Assembly: GCA_030268105.1 (NCBI GenBank)
Contig: BSDZ01000030.1
Location: 186,001-250,000 of the forward strand
Length of the DNA: 64,000 nt
DNA from: Volvox africanus
Lineage: Eukaryota; Chlorophyta; Chlorophyceae; Chlamydomonadales; Volvocaceae
Direction: 5' to 3'
The notes beneath the pieces were generated by a model, which saw only the letters and a program-made list of their open reading frames with translations, ran no database searches and was not told the origin of the DNA. Below are positions 1 to 10,933 of this stretch, piece after piece (positions within the stretch are counted from its first letter, which is position 1; every line of letters starts with the position of its first letter). Position numbers and translations under genes: made by a program.

Positions 1-837
1 GTCGGCTGGCACCCACTAGTATTCTTTAGCCTCCTTCAAATGCCCCATGCTTTGAACCTCAGCTGTCGTGCTGCTGCAGGTCTCCGTCAGCAAAGAATTA
101 CAATGTCACCGGATGCCCTGAAACCTTGTCACAGCAGGCCGTTGAGTAAATTGATCTGGCTCGCAGTGTTCCATAGCCGTGCGGTGCCACTGCACCGTAG
201 AGGCGCGGCCGTGCCATGGCGACACCGCGGTTTCATTTTGCCCGCGAGCTCACCCGCATCCCACCCAGCTGGAGTAGCTAATTCTGCAGCTATAGCTGGA
301 GTAGCTGTAGTAGCGACAAGGCCATCTAATAGCTGATCTTTTCCCCAGTCGCCGCCACGTACTGATCTAGGCCGCCGGTGCGCCCCGATTCACCCTCCTT
401 TTTTTAGAGAGCTGCGGCCCTCGCTGCAGCCGCCCGACCATTCACTACTGATGGAGGGGCGCGTCGTCAGAGCAAGCCATGATATTTACGACACATGGAT
501 GGCTGCGCACGCCTGCGATCTGCGGCTGGAGCCTTGCTGTCCTCTGTAAGCTCCAGCTCCACCGAGTTGTGGATTTGGTACTGAGGGAGCTGCTGCCAGA
601 TGGCGTACACGGATACTTGTGCCTAAAGCTGGTACCTTGGACACCCCGGCCATCTATCCATGAGCAACTCCCAATGACCATGCAGCCTGATCCGGTTCCT
701 TCACTATTAGTAAGCCTCGCCCCCAAAGAAATCCCTCGCAGCCAAGCGGCCGCGGTTTGCCTTGCCTCCCTTTCTTTTCCTTGCCCATCAAGCCCTTCCC
801 CAGCGCGGCCGAGCAGAGCAAAGCCGATCACACGCAC

Positions 838-2017
838 CCGGTTTCATGTCGCGGTGGAAGAAGCCGTGTTTGTGAATGTAGGCGAGGCCCTGGAAGATCT
901 GGTAGCACCAGTTCCGCACCCGCGATTCAGGTATAAATTTGTCGCGGTCCTTTGTAAGCTGGTAAACATTACATTCCTGCCGGGAGGAGTTCGCCAGCCG
1001 CGGCAACAAGTCCCACGACGGGCAAATTGTGGCGGAAAGGCCAGATGAGGGTACTTCCCTCTGCGCAAGGGCTTAGGTGCGTAGAATTGGTCGGTTCAAG
1101 TTGGGGCCCCGTTGCAAATTCATGCCCTGAGTGGGCCCTAAGTGTGGCGCATGGTGCATGATGCTGGTCCTGACGATACAACCCTATTTGCCCGCCCTAA
1201 CTCGGTACGGCAGTCCCTAACCTTGTCCCCATCCTAAACGTGTACACAGCATAGTGTAAGCGTACCACTGAATGGCGAGATGCGCGAGGCTGAACGCAGT
1301 CTGCAGTCGGTAATACACTCAGAGCCTTCCGAACAAGGAAACCGCATGGGTTCCGCAGCGGCCCCTTCCCACCCCCGTCCCTCTAACCCTTCCATGCAGG
1401 CGCCCCGCGCCTGCCCCCTCCCCCCCTACCAAGTATTCAAACACGAAGAAGAGCTCGTCGTTCTCCCGAATGACCTCCTTCAGCTTGATAATGCAGGGAT
1501 GGTTCAACTTTCTGAGGGACTTAACCTCGCGGAGGTTCATACATTCCTCCCAGGAGTAAAACTTGCGCTTCATTTTTTTAATCGCGACCTGCAAGAACCA
1601 TGACCGAACATTGTTGGAGATGAGCACGGGGACCCCTGCCAAATGCTCTCCGTACTTCCACATACAGGCATACCAAGTTCTGCCTTTCCCGAGCTGTCGG
1701 TTTGCTGCCCGCAGGTTACACCTGCTCACCACTTCATTTGTTTGCCGGTTGATGGCCTTCCACACGGTCCCATACGTGCCATCACCCAGCTGCTTCACAA
1801 CTTTGTACCTGCATAAGGATGACCCGAGGGCCGTGCTGGGCATTTGGATACACAGGGGCTGCCAGACCAGGTTTCAGACTTCACAGGAGATTATGGGGAC
1901 AAATGTTGCCGTTAAAATGGGTAACGGCGGGAAATGCATACAAGGGGCATGGACGCAGCTGTGCTTCTAGGGGACGCGGACCGGCACGAGCCGCGGCCGA
2001 GGGACAAACCTGTTCAT
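838..2017 (-). CDS. MAK/ICK-type serine/threonine protein kinase, partial (5' exons only)
   Basis: Four exons are readable: 2017-2010, 1808-1730, 1588-1430 and 976-838, with consistent phases and GT-AG borders. The first is an 8-nt coding exon giving Met-Asn and the start of Arg. Together they give [16 protein letters not shown] (glycine loop), [10 protein letters not shown] (ATP-binding Lys), NLREVKSL (helix-C Glu), a hinge ending in FEYL, then [11 protein letters not shown] and [12 protein letters not shown] (catalytic HRD). The wording matches the MAK/ICK/MHK branch of the CMGC kinases, whose members act in cilium-length control in animals and algae; that role is inferred here. The exon ends in phase 1 after Lys-Pro. 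The DFG and APE segments are not in the remaining 837 bases, so they lie beyond the window start behind a long intron, or are lost. An open frame at about 485-640 (-) has no kinase motifs. Confidence 0.85.
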
Positions 2018-2470
2018 GCTATTGAATCACTATTCAGCTCCACCATGTATTAAGAATTTCCAGCCGCGCCCGAGGGCGCAGGTTTGCGCCAGGGTATCTA
2101 CTAATGCATGTACGCTTAAGCTTGGCAGTTACAGAGCAACCTGGAATGCCTAGTACAAGCTACAGAAAAATACAAAGACTATGTAATCAAACAATGGTTT
2201 CTCCTATATTACAAGGCTAGCTCGGTCAGAGTTGAGTCGAAATATCGCGTATGGTATCTTCCTTCAAACAATCAGGGAACATTCTGATAGAGAATAACAC
2301 TAGATAGGATTAACGCAAGGAAACAGGAGCTATACTGCTGTAAGCGTTTGGAGTTTCCAGCCCGTATACGGCAGTACTCCAGGAGGTGTCTCTGCATGCT
2401 TGAGAACATGTTGGGGTTGCTTTTCCCTTTCTCACCCCTTCCGAATTAGGTGTGTAGGCAAGCCTTAAAA
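2018..2470. promoter_or_regulatory. Divergent intergenic region between the kinase and eL34
   Basis: About 450 bases separate the start codons of the minus-strand kinase and the plus-strand ribosomal protein gene, so both promoters and 5' UTRs must lie here. No clear TATA box or other named element was identified. The region is more AT-rich than the flanking exons. Confidence 0.4.
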
Positions 2471-4306
2471 ATGGCGCCTCGTCTGACCTACCGCCGGCGC
2501 CACAGCTACCACACAAAGTCCAATGCCGTCCGGATTGTGAAGACGCCAGGTGTGGCAACAGGCTGTCATGCGATTAAGACAAGATACTTCTATATATGTG
2601 TAGAATTTTTAGCTTGAACTGTGTGTTGATCAAGACTGAACGCCGCATTGCAGGCGGCCGGCTGGTGTACCAATACAAGAAGAAGCAGGAGAGCCACCCT
2701 AAGTGTGCTGTGAGCGGCGCTCGGCTCCACGGCGTAAGTGGAGCACACTTACTGTTAGGTTCGGGCGAAAGGACACGAAATGGCGGCCATCAGTATATCC
2801 GGCAGCTTTGACGACGTATATGTCATTTTATAATTGCAACTGCAATGTTATGGGTTATTTAGATGCACTGATGGCAATCTGTACGTCGCGCTCTTTTCAG
2901 TTCGCGGCGGTGCCGCACACCCAGCTGCACACGCTGCCTAAGCGTGCCAAGAAGGTCAACCGTATCTACGGCGGGCACCTATCGCACAAGGTGGTCAAGG
3001 AGAGGTGAGAGCTCTAGTACTTCAGTGCCCCTTAGGTTTTGTGTCCAAAAGTTTGAGTCCTCTCCGAGGCACTTGTGCAACGGTCCCCGCATGTCTGCCT
3101 ATTGTTACGTGTTCACAGGATTATCAGGGCGTTCCTCATTGAGGAGCAGAAGATTGTGAAGAAGGTGCGTGGGGGAGTGGGCTAAGTATGACGGGGAATG
3201 GTGTATGGAAGGAATGGATTTGGTTGCACTAGAATGGGGAACGCAGGTGGTGCGCAGATCTAGCGGCAGTAGGACTGAGAAAGAGCAAGGATGACACAGC
3301 TCAACTTGCTTCGGCAGCGAACGGCGATGCCTGCTAATCCTTGGGGAGCCAGCAGCGCACTCTGGATACAGTAGCAGCACGGTGCAACCCGGTGGCTTTC
3401 TGCGATTTGCCGAAGGGACGCGGTGCTTTCCCCTGCTCTATGGGCGATGCGGCGGACAGCTCCTCGGGCGACCTCCATGCCCGGCAATCCCAGCCTGCAG
3501 CTTGGTTGTCCGCTGTTCCCTGATGTCGTGCACAATGGAGTACTGTGTCTGTACGAGCATCGGTGTGATGAGGAGATCTTCTTTGTTGCCAAAATTTTTG
3601 ACTGATTGCTTTTCGTTGGAAGCCATCCGCATCCTGCTGAGCACTGGAGAGGCTGAATTGTCCTCGCTCCTTGGTCGAGGCTGAAGAGACTTTGCAACAG
3701 CATTCGGCACGCATACGCACGTGGCCGTACAAAGCGGCCACTGGCACTTTCTGGTAGCATGTCCGCCGTGTACGCTTGCAATATCTGTGCCAAGGTTGTG
3801 TCACACTTTTGTATTAGGATGTATCTGCAGCACGGTATGCAGAACTAGGGTTCACTAGGCATGGCTGGCGTTTTCGGCTTGAGTTGTGGCGTCCAATCCG
3901 TGGCTTAAGATAATGGTCACGTTCACGGAGCAGTTGTGCACTCCCAAGGATAGGAAGTGTGTGTGGGGCGGAGGCGCACATCTGCACTCTCTGTTCGCGT
4001 CACACTAAGCCAAAAGTATGAGTCCCTCCCTTACGTGGTTATCGTGCTGGTGGCACTCTATGAAAATTCTAATGATGCCGGCCTGGAAGAGCTAGGCAGT
4101 CTTGGGATACGATTTTCCCGCTTAGAAGGCATGGATTTTATTGGTCACGTGTGGCTCCCTGATATCGGCAAGTCATCTATAGACAGGGATCGCCTCTGTG
4201 TCTTTGGCTGGCATGTCCTGCAACGATTGTGCATCCCCTCTCCATTTCTTTCTTATTGCAGGTGCTTAAGCTCCAGAAGGCTCAGGAGAAGAAAGCCGCC
4301 AAGTAA
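2471..4306 (+). CDS. RPL34: 60S ribosomal protein L34 (eL34)
   Basis: Five exons: 2471-2549, 2654-2733, 2901-3004, 3119-3164 and 4262-4306. Joined, they make a 117-residue protein, the normal eL34 length. It starts MAPRLTYRRRHSYHTKSN and contains GGRLVYQYKKK, the KRVN-type segment KKVNRIYGGHLSHKVVKER, the family hallmark IIRAFLIEEQKIVKKV, and a lysine-rich end at KAAK. All splice phases agree and all introns are GT-AG. The product is a component of the cytosolic large ribosomal subunit. Intron 4 is unusually long (about 1.1 kb) for so small a gene; nothing coding was seen in it. One point differs from the eL34 sequences I remember: only one cysteine (in KCAVSG) remains of the usual zinc-ribbon-like CxxC region. 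Confidence 0.96.
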
Positions 4307-4334
4307 AGGATGGTTGCCGCGTTGATGTCTACAT

Positions 4335-4339
4335 TGTAA
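4335..4339 (+). terminator. Poly(A) signal TGTAA of the eL34 gene
   Basis: TGTAA, the usual polyadenylation signal of volvocine algae, lies 29 bases after the eL34 stop codon. Confidence 0.8.
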
Positions 4340-5160
4340 CACACCTTAAAAGCTTGGTTGTCGTTTTGTATCACTGTCCTGGCACTATTTCAAGCCGTAT
4401 AGGCACGCGGAACAGTATGCTTAAAATGGGATGTTAGCCGATGGTCAATCGACAGCTAGTCGGCGCTGGGCTCAGCTTAACGTGCAGTTTGGCGGCGAGT
4501 GCACTCTCATGCGTGTGCAAATGTTTACATTGGTTTAGGGGATCAGGAGCGGACTAAAGCCATCCAGGAGCAGCAGCCCTTAGCGCTCACTATGCCCTGG
4601 CCTGCTGCGGAGTTGGGAGGAAAGGAAAGTGAAACACACGTCGCTAAAAGTGAATATGTGGAGGTTGCAAGATCTCCGTTCCCAACACTAATCAAGAGAC
4701 ACGAAAGCCCTCTCAGTCACTGGGCGATCAGCACCCGCCATTAGCTTAAGTCACCATCCTACGAGCTTAACACTTGAGTTACATCAGGCCGCAGTATTTC
4801 ACTGGTTCCCTAATAGACGACTTATTTGGATCATGTCTGCTTTGACTGCCAGTCAGCACCAAGCGTGTATATCTTTTGGCCTGCATGCGCTGTTTAATCT
4901 AAAATCATGTATCACAAAGGCTGTTATAATAAACCCGCCCTACAGCTGCACACCGCTTCCCTGGCTTATTCTGGTTCGCTCCACGACCCGCTGCTCCCCG
5001 CCATCGCCGCGTTGCTCATAATCCACTTGAAGCTCCTGTTAAATCCTTCGCCCACAAGAACATTCCTTCGCCCTGCCGCACGCTGCCAGATGGTTATAAT
5101 AGTTCTATTGGTTCTAAGCTTCCAATTGCTCTTTACTCCAGGCCACCAGCTGGTATTAGT
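4340..5160. other. Intergenic / 3' UTR region, no gene seen
   Basis: This stretch lies between the tail-to-tail eL34 gene (+) and the first hemoglobin gene (-). Minus-strand TGTAA signals at 4783-4779 and 4529-4525 could end the hemoglobin transcript, which would give a 3' UTR of about 380-640 bases. No further coding frame with splice support was found. Confidence 0.5.
4779..4783 (-). terminator. Candidate poly(A) signal TGTAA for the first hemoglobin gene
   Basis: Reverse-strand TGTAA about 380 bases past the last stop codon of the hemoglobin gene. An alternative copy lies at 4529-4525. Position is the only support. Confidence 0.35.
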
Positions 5161-8100
5161 TCATGCTGGGTCATCGGCCTTCCCCTTCGCCTCCTTCTCC
5201 ACCATCTCCATTAGGAAAGCTTGTATTAACTCAACGCTTCCCACCACGTCGGCGTCTGCCCTAGTCCTTCCCTCGCGATGCACCGCAGTGCCACCGCCAG
5301 TTGCAGCATTCTGCAGCAAAGGGTTCCCAAGCCCCACCTCCATCTCCAGCGTATTCAACGAGGGCAACTCGCATTTCAAGCCAGCGAGTGCGTCTGCAAC
5401 GTCTGCGTCCCCTGCAATCGCTTTGTCATGTCCCAAATCCTCAGCCTGCGTCGCGACCAGCAACACAGCCGTGCCTTCAGTAACGAGCGCCGGATCCTTA
5501 ACCAGCTGGATAGCTGGCTGTTCCTGGTCTAAGACCGCTTTCGATTCAACTGGCCACTCGGCGTCGTGGCGGCTGCACTCAAACGCCTCTGATAATGCGG
5601 ACCCCTCGGGGTTGCTGGCACCCTCAGATACAGGCTGATCGAACACGGCCGGGCCACCAGCAGCTACCAGTAGCCGCTCCCGGTTGGAGTCAGGTTGGAG
5701 TGGGGCTTCTTTCAAGTATAAAGGCGCACGTGTTGACACAGGCCCTGTCCCTGAGTAAGCCGACTGCGTCTGCATACGTGCCGATTGTGGCCTGGAGAAG
5801 GCGGCAGTGGAGGACTCGGGAGAGTTCCCAGTTAAAGCCGATCTAGATCCAGATCTGAGCCGTGAGGCCGACCTGGATGCAGATTGCGGTTCTAAAGTCG
5901 AGGGCGAAGAAGGTCTGGAGTTGACGTTCTGCGTCTGGGCCTCCGGCAGAGCGGCAGACCCCACCCTGGATCCAGACTGAGGCTGTTGTGGAGCTGTCGG
6001 CGACGCCAGGAGCCTGGATCCTGGATTTAAAAGCTGCGGTCGCAATGCCGCGGATACCAGAGCCTGAGAACCGCATTGTGGCCTGGAAGCGTCGACCGAT
6101 GCCGGCCTGGGTTCACTTTCGGGCTCGGAAACACCCGATACAAATTCCCACTCCGAACCGGATGCCAGACATTGTGCCGTGTTGACCGATGCTGGCCTGG
6201 AACAGCGCGGAGGCGTCGTGATGGATGTCGGCCTGGACTCAACGTCGGGGACTTGGCGCACCAGAGCCGTAGCCGATGCTGCCCGAGGGCCGGGAGGAGC
6301 GGACACCTTAGGCTGCACGGCGTTCGACGAGTTGCCACAGGCGACAACACTGGCGGCTGTGATATCAGCCGTTACTGAATTAAATCCAGGCTTGCAGCTG
6401 GCGGCGGCAGTGGCGGATAATCCTGTCGCAGGACGTTACAACGGCAGTGATGGCCATACGATATCCTTTGCTGCCGCCCCTGGCGTCTTCGGCAACACAG
6501 GGGCAAGCACTTCTTTGGCAACTGCGGCATGGATGGAGTCTGTCTTGATGCTGGCGGCCACGGAGGCGGTCGAGGGGCATGATGCGCAACCAGCGGTGAA
6601 GGGACACTGAGGCCCACGGATGCTGCCGCTGCTTTTGGGCCGCTGCAGCGGAAGTGGCAGTGATGAGTTCGGCCGCTGGCTCTGCTGTTCTCCAGCCTGC
6701 TGCTGCTCTGCCGCTCCGTGCTGCTGCTGCACGGCCTGTAGCTGCTCCTGCTCATTGATGCGTTCCCGAAACTCCCAACGAGCCTCCTCCTCTCCGTCTT
6801 TATCCGTCGGCGTGAAAATGATGTTCTGTGGCAATAACATCACAGCGCCAGGACCGGCATGCAAAGGGGCGTTAGGTGGATGCGTGATGTCACAATATAG
6901 TACAGTTTCTCAAGACACAGATAGTGCCTTGGCGTCACTTTGCAGTTTTATATTATGTTGTGACAGTGCCACATGGCCGTGGCCGTAGATGCCGGGCATG
7001 CGTGTTGCTATGGTGTAGGCGTGTCCGCGCACGTTGTCCTGACAACTGAGATCTTCTCGGAGCAAGGCGGATGTGACGCGCATGATGGCAGGATGGGATG
7101 CGCAGCTGAGATCAGCGAGGCAGCCGAGATGACTTTGGGCTTGCCTGTACGGCACACGTACGATGCCAGGTTCAGGTGCCACGCTGCAACATGTGTCGTA
7201 TACGGCGCCACGACATATCCCCCACTAGCTAGAGCCGTATGACGCTACCGCAAACACTGACATCGCAATCTTTACGATACAAGGTGAGCGCGATCCCCGC
7301 TCCCTGCTGCTTACCTTGAATGGCCGAATCTTGCCCATAACCTCGTTTATGACGGTCTGGCGGGTAAGGTAAAGGGAAGTTTGCTGATGGGACGTGAGGA
7401 TGTGTTTTGCAGTGACATGAACTCCCCGCCCTGTTGAATTCCGTAACCGGAAACGTGGTTACTGTGTTTTGTGCTGGCACCCGTACCGCACCCCCGTGCC
7501 CAATCAGACATGCTTCGTCCGTAGCTCGGAGGAAACATCCTGCCGTGCGTCTCCATTGACTTGTTAGATGGCACGACGTCTCGTATTTTCCCCTCCCCCG
7601 GGTCGTGCGCTACGGCAAACCCTGCCGTGGTCGTGGCAGGGTCATGCACGTGCAGGCATCCCTGCCCACCTCGGGCGCATTCAGCTCCCGCATCGCAGTC
7701 TCGTAGTACTCCATCCCCAGATCAAAGTCCGCCGGACTGAAGCCCCGCTGCTTGATCAGCTTCAAATGCGCGGTGCGCAAGTTCTTGCCGCTATAGGGGA
7801 TGTTCGGCGGCCCGAACAGCCACGACATGAAGGCGGACTGCAGCGGAGGAGGTGGGATACCAGCGCGGCGGGAGTTAAGAATCATGGAGCCGTACCCGCC
7901 AGCGGAGAGCGGGTGGCGTACGGACGAGTGAAGGGTTCGTGCTTAAGTTAAGAGTTCGTGCCTTCCATAATGTTCAGGCGCCTATTGAGGAGCGACGCGG
8001 CTGGCCTTCTTTCGCTTTGATGCGATTTGGTGAACCCTTTTTCAAGAGCGGCTTAAAGGCGGCTGGCTGATATGGCGTGGTAAGCTCGCATAAGTCGTCG

Positions 8101-8990
8101 TGCCAGAAAACGACTTCCTTTGTGCAGCATGATCTCGGCGCATAAGCGGTCACAGTTGCTGTTGTCCGGCCGGCAACCCACGCAGCTGGCACACCGACGG
8201 CAGGACTTCACGTGCATCATCGTTTCGGAGCAACGATCGTCCTCCTGAGGGGGACTCAGGGTCGGTCAAAAGCGACCCAGATCGAAACAAGCTCCGAGAG
8301 GTTATATGCCGTCAGCCCTCGACCAAGCTATATATATCCCGTCAAGCAAAAGCTTAGGTTGAGACCTTCTGTCAACGACTGAGTCTCCACTTAGACTGAA
8401 AAGGCCTCAAACGACCGTTTTACCTGTTTAGCACGCAAGTACACCATCTCCTTATCGTGAAGGTAGACCAAAAGCTGCGTGGGGGATAAGAAATATCGCG
8501 ATTAATAAGGCCTTATGCTGCTTTTGCAGCAGTTAATGATGAGTCTGTCATACCTAGAATGAGACTATCTCTGGGTCTGACAGAACAGTTAACGCAAACC
8601 TTCATTCAGTTAAAACGCAAAACGCACTATGTCCCTTTTGCCAGGTCGTGGGGATCAGAGCACGCGCTTCTTGTATACCTGTTCATTTGAGTACAGCTTG
8701 AGGTAGAAGGACTCGACGATTCGCTTTACGGTGTCGACACCTCCTATGCGCTCCAGCAGTGTTCCAGTCGTCGCGAGCGAACGCTGCGCAATAATCGAAA
8801 GGTAGCTGCGGAAAGTCAGATTGGTTGGCCTCAAAGTCGTCTGTAGGAATTCAGCGTTTTAACAAACACGCACATGACCGCCGGCCCCCATCTTGTTCTG
8901 CTCCTGAGTTTTTTGCCATGCCTCAATGCTCCTTACGGCGTCCCGAACTTCCTCCTGTAGTCCGGAACAAGATGGCCAGGGCGCACGCAT
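5161..8990 (-). CDS. Truncated (2/2) hemoglobin with long low-complexity C-terminal tail; probably disrupted copy
   Basis: Exons: 8990-8874, 8783-8679, 8117-8067, 7837-7670, 7356-7315 and 6825-5161. The globin part has LLERIGGVDTVKRIVESFYLKLY (helices A-B, Tyr B10), FWHDD (CD/E region), SAFMSWLFGPPN, and KNLRTAHLKL with the proximal F8 histidine. It then runs through TVINEVMGKIRPFK into the tail. The N-terminus is a short helix-like segment (EEVRDAVRSIEAWQK). The tail is Ser/Pro/Gln-rich, with recurring SRPxS and PQSxSR, and ends with a helix ELIQAFLMEMVEKEA. Two oddities stand out. The base pair after exon 3 (8066-8065) reads CC instead of GT, and an in-frame TAA stands at 6438-6436, after which the same frame stays open for about 425 codons to 5161. 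The paralogue at 31413-36168 has neither defect. Likely role: heme-based O2/NO chemistry in cytosol or plastid (family knowledge). Function of the tail is unknown. Confidence 0.8.
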
Positions 8991-10786
8991 GGCATAACGG
9001 CATTAAAAGTGTCTATTGCTTTGCAACCATAATGGATGAGCTTTTCGAAGCCGCCTGCATGATGCTCGGACATCAACCCCAAATTGCAGGCTTACCTTAG
9101 TCGCCAAGTTCGCCCACACATCTGCAGTATGACTACAGCTGCCACCCATATGGACGTGGAAAAAATATATAATTATATTTTTTAAAAAAGCACCACCATG
9201 TATTATATTTGCCCCGTACCCTTTCATGATCATGAATTTGGCGGCTTGGATTGGATGTATTGGATGAGTTATTTCTCATATAATGACATATAGCATTCCT
9301 CAGAGTTCCTTGCTTGTAAACTCTAAACGAAGGCCAAGTGATTATTTATAACATGGATTTACACTATATATATCTTGTCCATCGACTGTCCGGCTTTCCT
9401 CACTGACTTCGCAGCTCCTCCAAGCCTCAACTGTTAAATCGTCGCCGAGGCCCAACACGCATGGAGTTGCACTACGTACATCATTCTGCCTTCTGGCACA
9501 TCTTGCGACCACTTCAAACCCGCGCGGACGGCGGGGCCCTATCTGCTAGCCAAGCAACAAAAACGAATGCGCCTTTGCGCATACCCCCCAAATCAAACAA
9601 CGGTTTATGCCACAAACGCTCCAGGCCGGGGTTGATTGGTGGAATCCAACCCCCCAAAATCCAAACCCTACAACAGAACAACAATCCATGTACCATGTGC
9701 GATGATTGGTTTTAGGGTTTAAGAGTCGAATAATATAAATCACTATAAAAGCCCAATAGGGCTAAACGCCAGAGTCTGACAATCTCAACTGCTTTCCAAT
9801 TTCCCAGTCAACCTTAAGGCAAAGACCCCGGCGACGAAGACCGTCTTCGATAAACCCCGCCCCCAATCACTCACACAATAGTGCATGTCATCATGCTTCG
9901 TGCGTGAGGTCATGCATTCCGACATGTCGTGGGGCCGCCACCATAGGTTACACATAGCCAACCAAACAAAGTAAAGCGTAGATGTCTAAGAATGAGAAGG
10001 CAGTTTCTTGGACGATAGTACGTCGCAGAATACCTACACTCAATAACGTCAAGCCCGCTTACAGAGACTTCTAACTCGGCAATGGCTACTTTAAGCAATG
10101 GCTTCTAAGCGGTGGCTTCTAACAGAATATGTCATGGCCGGCCACTGGTCCAACTTGAAACAATTTGCTGTCAATTGGCCCTCAAGAGTTTCAGGTTTTG
10201 CAGGGAGGAGTTTCGGGGTTTTGCGGGGTTCTAGTGGAGGTAGGTGCCAAGCCGATCAGGGTGGCGGCATAGGGTAAAAGGTTTCAGCCCGTCGGCAGGG
10301 GAGCATAGGGATTAGAGAGCCGGAGTGGAGTGGAGCATCGCTGCCACGGTTCATCACGTTAACAATTGTAACGAACTGAGGACAAGAACCAACCAACATC
10401 ACCTCAACACCTAAACCGGAATGGCCTCGTCTTCCTGCAACAGGTTTTGCAAACGCCGCAGGGTCGTACCGAAGCGTACTATATCGTACTACTACAAGCC
10501 AGAAAGCATGTGCCGAAAAGTCCGTTCATCAGATTAATCAATGAGGATAACCCACACAATAGAGGAGGCCCTTTGGCCTGGCTAATTATCAACCCCAAAA
10601 CGTCAACCTTTGATGAGCGACAACAGACCTGGTTCTTACCAACCCACAACTACTACCAGCAATGAGCCGTGCATGTGCCAACCGTCAACTTGTGCTCAGT
10701 TGCAAGTTCCATTTTCAAGTATTCAAGAACTGTTCAACACTCAGGACACTCGGGAGTAAGAGACGGCGCGCCTTGCCGCCTTGCCG
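8991..10786. other. Gene-poor stretch upstream of the first hemoglobin gene
   Basis: Contains the hemoglobin 5' flank and about 1.8 kb of moderately AT-rich sequence. The only protein-like trace is a minus-strand segment near 9100-9180 reading GGSCSHTADVWANLATK, followed by a plausible donor GTAAGC. It resembles the C-terminal half of a SWIM-type zinc-binding motif and a second degenerate trace near 25590. No complete gene is supported. Confidence 0.35.
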
Positions 10787-10905
10787 CCTGCTGTTACTGC
10801 TGCTACTGCTGCTGCTGCTGCTACTGCTACTGCTACCGCTACCGCTACCGCAACTGCTACTGCCACTGCTACAGCTACTGCTGCTGCTGCTGCTGCCGTT
10901 GCTAG
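10787..10905. repeat. CTG/CTA/CCG trinucleotide-rich microsatellite
   Basis: Imperfect tract of CTG, CTA and CCG triplets. It lies just beyond the 3' end of the unrecognised minus-strand gene and encodes only poly-Leu or Cys/Tyr shadows. Confidence 0.8.
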
Positions 10906-10933
10906 TTTTCGCGGTGCTACTGGTGCTATCCGC

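Noticed and set aside
3260..3804. Minus-strand frames of 156-177 codons inside eL34 intron 4
   Set aside because: No motifs or splice structure; the intron is defined by the conserved eL34 exons on both sides.
6398..6439. Short intron removing the in-frame TAA of the first hemoglobin gene
   Set aside because: GTAACG to CCAG is phase-compatible but only 42 bases long, shorter than any other intron in the window; kept only as a remote possibility.
9712..9725. TTTTAGGG, the telomere repeat word of Chlamydomonas
   Set aside because: A single copy; no tandem array, so chance is the better explanation.
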